A model generated the notes under the pieces. That model was not told the origin of the DNA. It saw only the letters and a list, made by a program, of their open reading frames with translations, and ran no database searches. From assembly GCA_938020565.1 (NCBI GenBank), contig CALIHP010000064.1:1-60341 (forward strand): 60,341 nucleotides of DNA, in the 5' to 3' direction. Source of the stretch: an uncultured Anaerolineaceae bacterium. Its GTDB lineage: Bacteria > Chloroflexota > Anaerolineae > Anaerolineales > Anaerolineaceae. Numbering within the stretch: the first letter of the stretch is position 1; each line of letters starts with the position of its first letter. Made by a program: the position numbers and the translations under genes. Shown piece after piece: positions 17,767 to 27,075 of the stretch.

Positions 17767-19101
17767 TTGAATTCATCGCAATCCGTTTCTCAGTTTAATC
17801 GGCTGAAAGAAAAGATCGCCGAAAACCGGGCGAAGATGGCGATTATCGGTCTGGGCTACGTCGGACTTCCGCTGGCGATTGTTTTCGCTGAAGCCGGGTT
17901 CGACGTAACCGGGCTGGAAATCAATCCGGAAAAGGAAGCCAGCGTCAATCGCGGCGAAAGCTATATTCCCGACGTCCCGTCGGAAGCGGTTGCGAGGCTC
18001 GTCGGCGCGGGAAAGCTTCGCGCGAGTGGCGATTTCGCCCGGCTGCATGAGATTGATCTGGTGACGATCTGCGTTCCGACGCCGCTTCGCAATACCGGCG
18101 ATCCGGATTTATCGTTTATTATCGACGCTGCCGACCAGATCGCCCCTTACCTGCATCCCGGAATGGCGATTACGTTCGAGTCGTCGACGTATCCGGGAAC
18201 GACGCGCGAATTGATCCTGCCGAGGATTTCAGACGGACGCGACTGGGTCGTCGGCGAAGATTTCTTCCTGATTTTCTCTCCGGAGCGGATCGATCCCGGC
18301 CGGAGCGATTATTCGACGAAGACAACGCCGAAAATTATCGGCGGCATGACGGCGCGGTGCACCGAGATCGCGAAACTCTGGTACGGGCGGGCGATCGACC
18401 GGATCGTTCCGGTTTCGTCGCCGGAGGTCGCCGAGATGGCGAAGCTGCACGAGAATACGTTCCGCATGGTCAATATCGCTTACGTTAACGAGCTGGCGCA
18501 GATCTGCGAACGGCTCAATCTGGACGTCTGGGAAGTCATCGACGCGGCGGCGACGAAGCCGTTCGGTTTTATGAAATTTACGCCGGGTCCGGGGCTGGGC
18601 GGACATTGTATCCCGGTCGATCCGCATTACCTGTCCTGGAAGATGAAGTCGATGCACTACAATACGCGCTTTATCGAGCTGGCGTCGGAGATCAATACCA
18701 ACATGCCGCGGTACACGGTCGGCCTGATTCAGGACGCGCTGAACCGGGACCGGAAGAGCCTGAACGGCGCGAAAATCCTGATTATGGGCGTCGCGTATAA
18801 GGCGAATATCGACGACATGCGCGAAAGTCCGGCGCTCGACGTGATTCACCTCCTGATCGGAAAGGGAGCGGAGGTTGAATACTATGACCCGTACGTCCCT
18901 TCCTTCCGCCTGGATAACCGGACGCATTTTTCGCTTGGCGATCCTTCCGCCGTGATGGCGGATGCCGATTGCGTCGTGATCCTGACGGATCATCGCGCCT
19001 TCGATCGGGCGCGGATTCTCCGAGACGCGCGGCTTATCGTCGATACGCGTAATTTCCTGGGCGAGGACGGTAAAGGAAATTTGAAGGTTGTTCGCTTATG
19101 A
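17767..19101 (+). CDS. Nucleotide-sugar 6-dehydrogenase (UDP-GlcNAc/UDP-ManNAc/UDP-Glc type)
   Basis: An NAD-dependent four-electron oxidase that turns a UDP-hexose or UDP-HexNAc into the uronic acid. The Rossmann motif GLGYVGLP is near residue 32, the active-site Cys lies in GGHCIPVDPHY near residue 280, and GVAYKANIDDMRESPALD is conserved. It looks closest to the WbpA/TviB branch (UDP-GlcNAc), which I infer from the SSTYPGTTREL and SPERIDPGR segments. I place the start at TTG 17767 (444 aa) with AGGAG 9 nt upstream; the open frame begins earlier inside nagA. It is the first gene of the polysaccharide cluster and overlaps the epimerase by 4 bp. Confidence 0.9.
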   Translation: MNSSQSVSQFNRLKEKIAENRAKMAIIGLGYVGLPLAIVFAEAGFDVTGLEINPEKEASVNRGESYIPDVPSEAVARLVGAGKLRASGDFARLHEIDLVTICVPTPLRNTGDPDLSFIIDAADQIAPYLHPGMAITFESSTYPGTTRELILPRISDGRDWVVGEDFFLIFSPERIDPGRSDYSTKTTPKIIGGMTARCTEIAKLWYGRAIDRIVPVSSPEVAEMAKLHENTFRMVNIAYVNELAQICERLNLDVWEVIDAAATKPFGFMKFTPGPGLGGHCIPVDPHYLSWKMKSMHYNTRFIELASEINTNMPRYTVGLIQDALNRDRKSLNGAKILIMGVAYKANIDDMRESPALDVIHLLIGKGAEVEYYDPYVPSFRLDNRTHFSLGDPSAVMADADCVVILTDHRAFDRARILRDARLIVDTRNFLGEDGKGNLKVVRL

Positions 19102-20075
19102 ACGGGAAGAATATTTTCGTGACCGGCGCCGCCGGGTTTATCGGAGCGAGACTGAGCGAAATGCTGCTGGATCGCGGGTATAACGTAACCGGGATCGATA
19201 ACCTGAACGATACGTACGATCCGGAGATGAAACGGTACCGGTTATCGGCGATCGGGAAGCGGGCGAATTTCCGTTTCCTTTATGGGGATATTACCGATTT
19301 GCCGCTGCTCGAAACGTATTTCGCAGCGAATCGGACCGACGCGATTATTAATCTCGCCGGGATCCCCGGCGTCCGGCGGAGCGTCGAAAATCCCTGGATT
19401 TTCCTCGATTCGAATATGAAGGGGAACGTAAACCTGCTCGAATCGGCGCGGAAGTACGCGGTCCCCAAGTTTATTCAGGCGTCGACGTCGTCGGTGTATG
19501 GGGCCGAAGCTCCGTATCCGACGCCGGAGACCGCCGACACGAACCATCCGCTTCAGCCTTACGCCGTGACGAAGAAGGGCGCGGAGATGATGGCCTACGC
19601 GTATCACTACCTGTATGGAATCGACGTCACCGTGTTCCGATTTTTTACTGTGTACGGTCCGAAGGGACGCCCCGACATGGCGATTTTCCGTTTTGTAAAA
19701 TGGATTTCGGAGGGAATGCCGCTGAAGCTTAACGGCGACGGACGGCAGACGCGCGGATTTACTTTCGTCGACGATATCGCGGCGGGAACGATTCTGGGGC
19801 TGGAACCGGTCGGGTACCAGGTCTTCAACTTAGGCGGTCACGAATCGATATCGATGAATGCGCTGATTGCAAGGCTGGAGGCGCTGATCGGGAAGCGGGC
19901 CGTGATCGAGCGGGGACCGTCCGAACGCGCCGACATGGCGGCGAATCTCGCCGATATTTCGAAGGCGCGCCGCGAGCTGGGCTGGGAGCCGGAGGTGAAC
20001 CTTGACGAGGGCCTGAAACGGACGGTCGACTGGTACCTTCGGGAACGGGAAATCCTGAAGCATATTCGGGTTTAA
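19098..20075 (+). CDS. NAD-dependent nucleotide-sugar epimerase (UDP-uronate 4-epimerase-like)
   Basis: A 325-aa extended short-chain dehydrogenase/reductase. It has GxxGxxG in TGAAGFIG (residues 9-16), the catalytic Ser-Tyr-Lys set (STSSVYG and YAVTKK, Tyr near 155), and FRFFTVYGPKGRPDM, a segment typical of UDP-glucuronate or UDP-GalNAcA 4-epimerases. Coming right after the 6-dehydrogenase, it probably epimerises that enzyme's uronic-acid product at C4. Confidence 0.88.
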   Translation: MNGKNIFVTGAAGFIGARLSEMLLDRGYNVTGIDNLNDTYDPEMKRYRLSAIGKRANFRFLYGDITDLPLLETYFAANRTDAIINLAGIPGVRRSVENPWIFLDSNMKGNVNLLESARKYAVPKFIQASTSSVYGAEAPYPTPETADTNHPLQPYAVTKKGAEMMAYAYHYLYGIDVTVFRFFTVYGPKGRPDMAIFRFVKWISEGMPLKLNGDGRQTRGFTFVDDIAAGTILGLEPVGYQVFNLGGHESISMNALIARLEALIGKRAVIERGPSERADMAANLADISKARRELGWEPEVNLDEGLKRTVDWYLREREILKHIRV

Positions 20076-20083
20076 CGATTGCG

Positions 20084-21439
20084 ATGCGACGGTTTTTCGG
20101 CCGGTATGAAAACGCTCCGTTCCTGAACGTCCTGAAGAATTCAGGTTACCTGATTTTAAGCAACCTGATCAGCGTTTTCCTGACGGTTTATATTACGCGT
20201 CTTCTCGGCGCGTACGCTTACGGCGTCCTCGGGATTATCACGAGCTACGTTACCAATATTAATAAATTTTTTTCGTTCCGGATGAACGAAATGGTGGTGC
20301 ATTTCGCCGGCGATCCCTACGCCAGGGGCGAGACCCGGAAGACGGGCGCGCTGATTAAGTTCGCGGCGGGGCTGGAGGCGGGGACGTCGCTGTTCGCGTT
20401 TCTGGTCCTGATGATCTCGGCGAAGTTCGGAGCGGAGCTTTTCCTTGAGGATCCGACGCTGTCGAATCAGGTGATCCTGTATGGGCTGTCGATTCTGGCC
20501 GGCGGGTGTATCGAGACGGCGAACGGGGTCCTCCGGATTTTTGGCGAGTACCGTTCGATCGCCTGGATCAACCTGCTCCAGAACGGCGTCGTTCTGGCGT
20601 TCGTCCTGATTTCCGGGAACCGCGGGTTCGGGCTGACCGGAATCCTGACGGCGTACCTGATCGGGAAGGTCCTGCTCTGCGTCGCGCCGGTCGTTTTCAT
20701 GCTGAAGCTGCTGCCGCGGAGGCTCGGGGCGGAGTGGTTCCGCGCGCCGCTGTCGCTCCTGGGCGAGAAGCGCGAAATTCTCCGCTTTACCTTTTCGACG
20801 AACGTCTCGAACACGATCAACCTGGTCGCCCGCGACGGCGAGGTTCTCTGGATCGGGGCGCTCCTGTCGCCGCTTTACGCGGGCTATTATAAAACGGCGA
20901 TGACGATTATCAATATGGTCCTGCTCCCGATTAATCCGTTCATCGATACGACGTATCCCGCCATGGTCCGGCTGATCGGCGAACGGAAATGGCGGGACGT
21001 GAAGCGGCTCCTGACGAACGCGACGACCGTTTCGGCCGCCTGGACGGGCGCATGCCTGATCGGGCTGGTCGCGTTGGGGCGGCGGCTCCTTTTTCAACCG
21101 ATCGCTTTTTTCGGACTGAGTTTTCAGGTTTTTTCCGCCGAGTTTCTTCCGAGCTACGCGCTGATCCTGATCCTGATGATCGGGTATGGGACTGCGAATG
21201 TGCTGTTCTGGAATCGAACGCTGCTGCTGTCGTTTGAGATGGCGGATACCGCAATGTGGATCAGCCTGGCGGGGATGGGGCTGAAGGTAATTCTGACGCT
21301 GGCGCTGGTCCCGACCGCGGCGTATCCGGCGGAAGCGGCGATCCTGTCGGCGTATCTGGCCGGGACGGTCCTGTGGATGACCTGGGTGGGGCTGAGGACG
21401 CTGAATCGCGCCGAACGGAACGGAAAGGCCGGAGGCTGA
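20084..21439 (+). CDS. Polysaccharide flippase (MOP/Wzx superfamily)
   Basis: A 451-aa integral membrane protein with about 12-14 predicted helices. The N-terminus (NSGYLILSNLISVFLTVYITRLLGAYAYGVLG) matches the start of Wzx-type flippases, which move lipid-linked sugar repeats across the cytoplasmic membrane. It lies between the sugar-activating genes and a glycosyltransferase, 8 bp after the epimerase, in agreement with that role. The transported glycan is unknown. Confidence 0.87.
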   Translation: MRRFFGRYENAPFLNVLKNSGYLILSNLISVFLTVYITRLLGAYAYGVLGIITSYVTNINKFFSFRMNEMVVHFAGDPYARGETRKTGALIKFAAGLEAGTSLFAFLVLMISAKFGAELFLEDPTLSNQVILYGLSILAGGCIETANGVLRIFGEYRSIAWINLLQNGVVLAFVLISGNRGFGLTGILTAYLIGKVLLCVAPVVFMLKLLPRRLGAEWFRAPLSLLGEKREILRFTFSTNVSNTINLVARDGEVLWIGALLSPLYAGYYKTAMTIINMVLLPINPFIDTTYPAMVRLIGERKWRDVKRLLTNATTVSAAWTGACLIGLVALGRRLLFQPIAFFGLSFQVFSAEFLPSYALILILMIGYGTANVLFWNRTLLLSFEMADTAMWISLAGMGLKVILTLALVPTAAYPAEAAILSAYLAGTVLWMTWVGLRTLNRAERNGKAGG

Positions 21440-21441
21440 TC

Positions 21442-22578
21442 ATGAGGCTCGCCGTAAGCGCTACGTCGAAGATTCCGTCGGAGACCGCCAACTCGATTCA
21501 GGTTCTGATGGCCTGTCAGGGGCTGGCGGACGCGGGGCACGAGCTGACGCTGGCTTTTCCCGGGACGGCGACGCCCGATTTCGACGCGATCCGGGCGCAG
21601 TATGGGCTGCATTGCGCGCCGTTTCCGATTTCCGCCGTTCCGTCGGTCCGGGCGCTGCGGCGGTTGGACTTCTGCGCCCGGGCGCTGATCTCCGGAGCGC
21701 GGACGCGTCCCGACGTGATCTATACCTGGACGCTGCAGCTGGCGGCGATCGCGGTCCGGCGGCCGTTTTCCCGCGTTCCCGTGATTTATGAGGCGCATGA
21801 CCTGCCGTCCGGGCGGTTCGGGGCGTTCTGGACGCGACGGTTTATCGCGTCGGGCCGGCCGAAGCTGCTGGTTTTTATTACGCACGCGCTCGAAGCGAGT
21901 TTCCGTGAACGGTTCCCGACGCTGGCGGAAGCGGAAAGCGTCGTCGCGCCGAACGGGATCAATCTTCAGGATTACAGCGCGCTCCCGCCGAAGGGCGAAG
22001 CCAGGCGGAGGATGGGGTTCCCGCCCGACCGGAAAGTGATCAGCTGCTCGGGTCATTTGTACGCCGGGCGCGGGGTTCCGCTTTTCCTCGACCTGGCGGC
22101 CGATTTCCCTGAAGCGGATTTTTACTGGTTCGGGGGAACGGCGGAGAGCGTCCGCGCTTATCGGGAAACGGCGGCCGCGCGCGGGCTCTCCAACGTCCGT
22201 TTTACCGGCTTTATCCCGAAGCGCGATTTGCCGCTGGCACAGGCGGCTTCGGATATTCTGCTGATGCCGTATGGGCGGGCGATCGCGGGAAGCAGCGGGG
22301 GGAATTCCGCCGCGATCTGCTCCCCGATGAAGATGTTCGAGTACATGGCGGCGCGGAGGCCGATTGTGACGTCGGATTTGCCGGTTCTCCGCGAGGTCCT
22401 CGACGATCGTTCGGCGCGTTTTTGCGAACCGGAGGAGCGGGAGTCCTGGCGCGCGGCGCTTAAACGGCTGCTGGACGACGAGGCTCTGGGGGAGGCGCTC
22501 GCGGAAGCCGCGTTTGCAAAGGTTCAGGATCTGAGCTGGGAGTCGCGCGCGCGGCGGATCCTGGCTGCGCTCCGGTGA
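21442..22578 (+). CDS. Glycosyltransferase family 4 (GT-B fold)
   Basis: A 378-aa GT-B glycosyltransferase. The donor-binding C-terminal half has GFIPKRDLPLAQAASDILLMPY and the EX7E-like segment FEYMAARRPIVTSDLPVLREVL. The N-terminal half shows the SETANSIQVLMACQGLADAGHELT start common in the family. I start it at ATG 21442, which has GGAGG upstream; the open frame extends 186 bp further, over the flippase gene, but without a good start site. Donor and acceptor are unknown. Confidence 0.88.
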   Translation: MRLAVSATSKIPSETANSIQVLMACQGLADAGHELTLAFPGTATPDFDAIRAQYGLHCAPFPISAVPSVRALRRLDFCARALISGARTRPDVIYTWTLQLAAIAVRRPFSRVPVIYEAHDLPSGRFGAFWTRRFIASGRPKLLVFITHALEASFRERFPTLAEAESVVAPNGINLQDYSALPPKGEARRRMGFPPDRKVISCSGHLYAGRGVPLFLDLAADFPEADFYWFGGTAESVRAYRETAAARGLSNVRFTGFIPKRDLPLAQAASDILLMPYGRAIAGSSGGNSAAICSPMKMFEYMAARRPIVTSDLPVLREVLDDRSARFCEPEERESWRAALKRLLDDEALGEALAEAAFAKVQDLSWESRARRILAALR

Positions 22579-22637
22579 TCTTGTTTGTCTGTAAGCCTGG
22601 TCGCGCGAGATATTATCCAAGAAAGCGAGAAAAACCT

Positions 22638-24239
22638 ATGAATCGATCCTCTTCCAACTCAACCGCGGTTTCCCGGAAATTTCGAGCGGGTACGTATCTT
22701 ACGGCCACGGCGACGGCGACGGCGGCTTCGCTGGCGATCGGATTCGCTTCGCCGGGCGATTCCGCGCGGGGGTTTCTCGCTGCGCTGGCGCTGGCGCTGC
22801 CGGCCTGCTTCGTCGGTGCGATCGCGTTTCTCCGTCTTGACCGCCGCGTTTCGACCGGCGCGTTGATGATTCTTGCGTTTGCGCTTCGGCTGGGCTTCGG
22901 GCTGGCGACGGAGAATCTGCTCCCGGTATACGGGTATCCTGACGAGCCGCAGCAGCAAAACGGCTATCTTTTCGACGACGCCTGGCGGCGCGATACGGAG
23001 GCGCGGCTTCTCGCGGTCGATCCGAGGGATTCGATTCCGCTCAGCGAAACGTTTACCCACGTTTATCATAACGATCAATACGGCGGGATCGCCGCGCTGA
23101 CGGTCTGGATTTACCGGCTGCTCTCCCCGGACGCCTGGCGTTTCGCGCTGGTGATCCTGCTGGGCGCCTGGGCAACGGCGATCGGCGTTCCGTTTTTAAG
23201 GACGGCGATCGAGCGGCGCGACGGCGGGCGGGTGGCGCTGATCGCGTCGCTGATTTTCGTTTTTTATCCCGACGCGATCGTTTACGCCGGCGCGCCGATG
23301 CGCGAGCCGTTCCTGATCGGCCTGATCGCGATTGTGGTCTGGGCGATGTTCACGATGCGTGAGAATCCGCTGCGGTCTGCGCTCGTTTTCGCCGGATGCG
23401 TGGCGGCGATGATCCCGCTGTCGCTGTTCGTTGTCGGCGCAGTGTTGATCTGCGGCGCGGTCTGGGTCTGGGCGGAGTTCCTGATCCCGCGTTCAAGGGC
23501 ATGGCTGACGATTGGGATCCTTGCAATTGTCGTTGGCGGGACCGTGGCGCTGCTGACGACCGGCGGACTGATCGAAACGTATATTCATTATGACCTTCAT
23601 ACGATGGAGAACCAGTCGGGTTGGGTCGAAAAGGTCGTTGGCGAGGTTGGCGGCCAGTTCCGGACGCTTTTCCTGGGCGTGTACGGCCTGACGCAGCCGG
23701 TCCTTCCGGCGATCCTGTTCTATCAGCCGACAACGCCGTACTGGAAGGCGGTCGGGATTTTCCGAGCTGCCGGCTGGTACCTGATTGTTGCCGTGCTGTT
23801 TTACGCGCTGTTCTCGACGCGGAAGATCGAAGATCGGGGAAAGCGGACGACGATGATCGTTGGGGCGCTTTTTCTTGCGGGATGGATCCTGGCGAGTTCG
23901 ATCCGCGCCGGCGGGGACCAGTGGGACAATCCGCGTTACCGGCTGATCTTTTTGCCGCTGATCGCGTATTACTGCGCCTGGGGCGTCGATTTTGCGCTGC
24001 GGACGCGGGACGCATGGCTGGCGCGATGGGTCGCGATCGAAGCGGTTTTCGTCGTTTTCTTTTCGCAGTGGTACTATTCGCGCTATTCCGGCGACGCGAT
24101 CCGGCGTTTCCCGTTCTGGAAGACGGTCGTTTATATTTTCGCCGCTTCGGGGCTCATTTTCGCGACCGGTCTGATCCGGCCGATTCGGGCGCGGCTTTCC
24201 GCGCGCCGGGCCGAAAAGGACGCGGAAGTCCGGAAATAA
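22638..24239 (+). CDS. Large membrane protein, GT-C-like glycosyltransferase or EPS membrane protein
   Basis: A 533-aa protein with about 11 or more hydrophobic segments. After the first helices comes a long loop with PDEPQQQNGYLFDDAWR (near residue 100), where acidic residues sit in the position seen in GT39/GT-C dolichyl-phosphate-sugar transferases. I infer a GT-C-like enzyme but do not recognise a specific family. I prefer ATG 22638; a GTG at 22575 overlapping the previous gene is the alternative. It is the last gene of the cluster. Confidence 0.65.
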   Translation: MNRSSSNSTAVSRKFRAGTYLTATATATAASLAIGFASPGDSARGFLAALALALPACFVGAIAFLRLDRRVSTGALMILAFALRLGFGLATENLLPVYGYPDEPQQQNGYLFDDAWRRDTEARLLAVDPRDSIPLSETFTHVYHNDQYGGIAALTVWIYRLLSPDAWRFALVILLGAWATAIGVPFLRTAIERRDGGRVALIASLIFVFYPDAIVYAGAPMREPFLIGLIAIVVWAMFTMRENPLRSALVFAGCVAAMIPLSLFVVGAVLICGAVWVWAEFLIPRSRAWLTIGILAIVVGGTVALLTTGGLIETYIHYDLHTMENQSGWVEKVVGEVGGQFRTLFLGVYGLTQPVLPAILFYQPTTPYWKAVGIFRAAGWYLIVAVLFYALFSTRKIEDRGKRTTMIVGALFLAGWILASSIRAGGDQWDNPRYRLIFLPLIAYYCAWGVDFALRTRDAWLARWVAIEAVFVVFFSQWYYSRYSGDAIRRFPFWKTVVYIFAASGLIFATGLIRPIRARLSARRAEKDAEVRK

Positions 24240-24267
24240 GCCGTTCGAGCGCGGCCTTATCAAGCGC

Positions 24268-24304
24268 AATCAACCGCTGCGACGCTGGGCCGCAGCGGTT
24301 GATT
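24268..24304. terminator. Perfect 14-bp hairpin between convergent genes
   Basis: AATCAACCGCTGCG (24268-24281) and its exact complement (24291-24304) enclose a 9-nt loop, 29 bp after the polysaccharide cluster. There is no strong T-run. Its position between convergent genes favours a bidirectional terminator. A second, 8-bp stem (GCGGTTCG/CGAACCGC) lies about 60 bp further on, in an otherwise empty stretch up to 24526. Confidence 0.6.
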
Positions 24305-24526
24305 CATTCGGCGCGCAGAGTTGATGCGGTGTTGACAGTTGATCCGGATCAGGACTGCGCGGCGGTTCGGACGCCCCCTAATTCGAACCGCGTCTGATTG
24401 ATTTCTATGATAGCGAAAAAAAACGACAATTTTGGCTCTTGATGAGTTTCGTAATGCCTGAACAGGAGTTTCGTCCTGGTGGATGCTGGATTCAACGCTG
24501 GAAAGTACGGACGGAACCCGTGCGTC

Positions 24527-25069
24527 CTACTTCCGCCAATACCCTGTCTCTCGGACCGGAATAAAATCGTCGACGGTCAGGAACGCTTTGTCGTCATGTT
24601 TGAAGACGATCGCTTCGACGTCGGTAACCTGTTTACGCTTGCAATTAACATGCAGCATCGCAACCTCGCCGTCCTTTCCACGCGCTGTCATCTCGGTAAC
24701 GCCATATCCGTTCCGGCGCAGGTCGATTGCGATTGACTCCGGGTTGCTGAGCGTTGTCACGGTTACGCGCTGGAAGCCGATCGCCAGGCGTTCCTCGATC
24801 ATCATTCCGATCACGTTCCCGGTTGCGAATCCGAACGCATAGCCGAGCGTCGTCAGGAAATTAGCGTCGCCGCGGAGCGCCTGCGATACGGCGAGGAAGA
24901 AGATGGTGGATTGAAGCGCGCCGAGAATCCAGACCAGGATCTTTTTCCCGCGAATAACAAAAAGGAGACGAACGGTGTCGATCGACATGTCGATCACGCG
25001 CAGGAAGAAAATGACCGCCGCGCTGATGATAAAGGCCTTGGATACGGTGAAAAAAATTTCTAAATTCAA
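24527..25069 (-). CDS. UPF0316-family membrane protein (DUF2179 C-terminus)
   Basis: A membrane protein with three hydrophobic segments (about residues 10-30, 40-60 and 70-90) followed by a soluble C-terminal DUF2179-like domain. The opening pattern LRVIDMSIDTVRLLFVIRGKK is typical of UPF0316 proteins, and GYGVTEMTARGKDGEV matches DUF2179. Function is unknown; DUF2179 domains are suspected to bind ligands. I choose TTG 25069 (180 aa), with AAAGAGG 8 nt upstream, over the GTG at 25102. Confidence 0.82.
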   Translation of the reverse strand: MNLEIFFTVSKAFIISAAVIFFLRVIDMSIDTVRLLFVIRGKKILVWILGALQSTIFFLAVSQALRGDANFLTTLGYAFGFATGNVIGMMIEERLAIGFQRVTVTTLSNPESIAIDLRRNGYGVTEMTARGKDGEVAMLHVNCKRKQVTDVEAIVFKHDDKAFLTVDDFIPVRETGYWRK

Positions 25070-25272
25070 GTCTGGTACCTCTTTCTTTCCGGCGGACGCC
25101 ACGTCTTTTTTTCCCTGATTTACGGGCGTAAAATCCGTCCGTACAGGTAGATTATACCCGCCAAACGGATCGCGTTCGGAAAGAGCGGCCTCCGTCGGGT
25201 ACCTGGCTCGGGAAGGGACGGCGAACGGTGAGCTCGGAATTTCAGGGCTGCGTTAGTTGTAACAAACTAAGT

Positions 25273-25300
25273 TTGACAGATTTGACAAAGGGATTATACT
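25273..25300 (+). promoter_or_regulatory. Promoter of the metal-importer operon
   Basis: TTGACA (25273-25278), 16-nt spacer, TATACT (25295-25300). A second TTGACA at 25282-25287 is too close to serve this -10 box. The predicted start of transcription is near 25307, inside the adjacent palindrome. Confidence 0.75.
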
Positions 25301-25302
25301 AT

Positions 25303-25328
25303 CTTTAGTTAGCGAAAGCTAACCAAAG
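25303..25328. promoter_or_regulatory. DtxR/MntR-like operator palindrome
   Basis: CTTTaGTTAGC (25303-25313), GAAA, GCTAACcAAAG (25318-25328): 10 of 11 positions pair. It resembles the DtxR-family box (TTAGGTTAGSCTAACCTAA) and starts 2 bp after the -10 box, a normal place for a metal-dependent repressor. Confidence 0.6.
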
Positions 25329-25359
25329 ATTTATATAAATTAAGGATGAGAAAATAAAA

Positions 25360-26316
25360 ATGAACCATTCCTATGCTTCAAAAAAGTTATCGGCAGTTGT
25401 TTATGCGGCGGCTCTCCTGGCGGTCGTGATGATGTTCCTGACGTTCGGAGCGGTCCGGGCGGAAGGCGAACCGATAAAAATTGTTGCGACGACGACGATG
25501 CTGGCCGATCTGATCGACCGGATCGGCGCGGATCATGTCGACGTCAGCGCGCTGATGGGTCCCGGCGTGGATCCGCACCTGTACCAGGCCGGCGCCGGCG
25601 CAGTCGCGAAGCTTCAGAATTCAGACGTTGTCGCTTATCATGGGCTGCATCTCGAGGGTAAGATGGGCGAGGTTTTTGAATCGCTCGACGCGCAGAATCA
25701 CAAAACGATTTGTCTTGAGGATGGGATCGAGAAGGCGGATCTTTTATCCGACGAAAATAACCCGGAAATTTATGATCCGCATATCTGGTTCGACGTTTCC
25801 CTCTGGAAGCAGGCGGCCGTTCACGTCGCCGCGGCGTTAGCTGGGCTCGACGAGGCGAACGCGGCGGAGTACGAAGCGAATCTTGAGACTTACTTGAAAG
25901 AACTGGATGAGCTCGAAGCTTATATTAAGGCGCGCGTTCAGGAGCTCCCGGAGGATCAGCGTGTCCTGATCACGGCGCACGACGCATTCCGCTATTTCGG
26001 CCGCGCCTATGGGATCGAGGTCCGCGGTCTTCAGGGGATCAGTACGGACGCCGAAGCGAGCACTTCCGCGGTCAGCGATCTGGCGACGCTGATCGCGGCG
26101 AAGAAGATTCGCGCGATTTTTATCGAATCGTCCGTCCCGGTTAAAAACGTCGAAGCGCTTCAGGACGCGGTAAAGGCGCGCGGTTTCGACGTTGTGATCG
26201 GCGGACAGCTGTATTCGGACGCGCTGGGCGACGCGGGCACGGATGCGGGAACGTATATCGGAATGGTCCGCGCCAACGTTGATACGATTGTGAATGCGCT
26301 GAAAGGGGGAATGTAA
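25360..26316 (+). CDS. Metal ABC transporter binding protein (TroA/MntA/ZnuA type)
   Basis: A 318-aa cluster A-I metal-binding protein. It has an N-terminal signal segment ending near residue 34 (AVRA) without an obvious lipobox Cys. The four family metal ligands are all visible: H73 (DPHLYQ), H141 (DPHIWFD), H207 (TAHDAF) and D287 (SDALGD), the His3Asp set known from TroA. There is no His-rich loop of the ZnuA kind, which favours manganese, or mixed Mn/Zn/Fe, over dedicated zinc uptake. It begins a four-gene operon. Confidence 0.92.
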   Translation: MNHSYASKKLSAVVYAAALLAVVMMFLTFGAVRAEGEPIKIVATTTMLADLIDRIGADHVDVSALMGPGVDPHLYQAGAGAVAKLQNSDVVAYHGLHLEGKMGEVFESLDAQNHKTICLEDGIEKADLLSDENNPEIYDPHIWFDVSLWKQAAVHVAAALAGLDEANAAEYEANLETYLKELDELEAYIKARVQELPEDQRVLITAHDAFRYFGRAYGIEVRGLQGISTDAEASTSAVSDLATLIAAKKIRAIFIESSVPVKNVEALQDAVKARGFDVVIGGQLYSDALGDAGTDAGTYIGMVRANVDTIVNALKGGM

Positions 26317-26322
26317 CGATAA

Positions 26323-27075
26323 ATGGAACCGGAAGCGGCTATTGTTATTGAAGATCTGACCGTTGCTTATGACGTGAAGCCGGTTTTATGGGACATTGAT
26401 CTGGAAATTCCGTCCGGCACGCTGACCGCGATCATCGGTCCGAACGGGGCGGGGAAGACGACGCTGCTGAAGGCGATTTTAGGTCTGGTGAAGCCGATTT
26501 CCGGTTCCATTCAGTTCCCGACAAAAACGGCGAGCGCCGGAAAAGATTTTATCGCGTACGTACCTCAAAACGGAAGCGTTGACCGGGATTTCCCGGTCAA
26601 CGTCTTAGACGTTGTCATGATGGGCCGGTATGGGCGGCTGGGATGGTTCCGGCGTCCTCGAAAGGCGGATCGGGCGGCAGCGATGGAAGCGCTGCGTGCG
26701 GTCGGGATGGAAGAATATGCGAAGCGTCAGATCGATCAGCTGTCCGGCGGTCAGCAGCAGCGCGTTCTTCTGGCTCGCGCTCTGGTTCAGAACGCGGATA
26801 TTTACCTGATGGACGAGCCGTTTAAAGGCGTCGACGCCCGGACCGAAAAGGCGATTGTCACGCTGCTGAAAGGGCTGATCGCGGACGGGAAAACGGTCGT
26901 CGTTGTGCATCATAACCTTCAGACGGTTGAAGGGACGTTCGATCATGTCGCGCTGATCAATCTGCACCTGATCGACAGCGGTCCGGTCCAGTCAGTCTTC
27001 TGCGAAAAGAACCTGACGCGGACGTATGGCGGGAAGGAGTTCCTTACGCCGTCTTTCAAAGGCGGCCTGGCATGA
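26323..27075 (+). CDS. Metal ABC transporter ATP-binding protein (TroB/MntB type)
   Basis: A 250-aa ABC ATPase energising the metal importer. Walker A GPNGAGKTT is near residue 39, the signature LSGGQQQR near 142 and Walker B IYLMDEPF near 163, followed by the H-loop VVVHH. It lies 6 bp after the binding-protein gene and overlaps the first permease by 4 bp. No anomaly is seen. Confidence 0.94.
   Translation: MEPEAAIVIEDLTVAYDVKPVLWDIDLEIPSGTLTAIIGPNGAGKTTLLKAILGLVKPISGSIQFPTKTASAGKDFIAYVPQNGSVDRDFPVNVLDVVMMGRYGRLGWFRRPRKADRAAAMEALRAVGMEEYAKRQIDQLSGGQQQRVLLARALVQNADIYLMDEPFKGVDARTEKAIVTLLKGLIADGKTVVVVHHNLQTVEGTFDHVALINLHLIDSGPVQSVFCEKNLTRTYGGKEFLTPSFKGGLA

Noticed and set aside
21154..22620. 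Long antisense frame (488 aa) opposite the flippase end and glycosyltransferase
   Set aside because: Arg/Pro-rich shadow of two real genes; no start site or domain.
24359..24398. Possible tRNA fragment or attachment site (GCGGTTCG...CGAACCGC)
   Set aside because: It has a T-loop-like TTCGAA but no acceptor, D or anticodon arms; a simple hairpin explains it.
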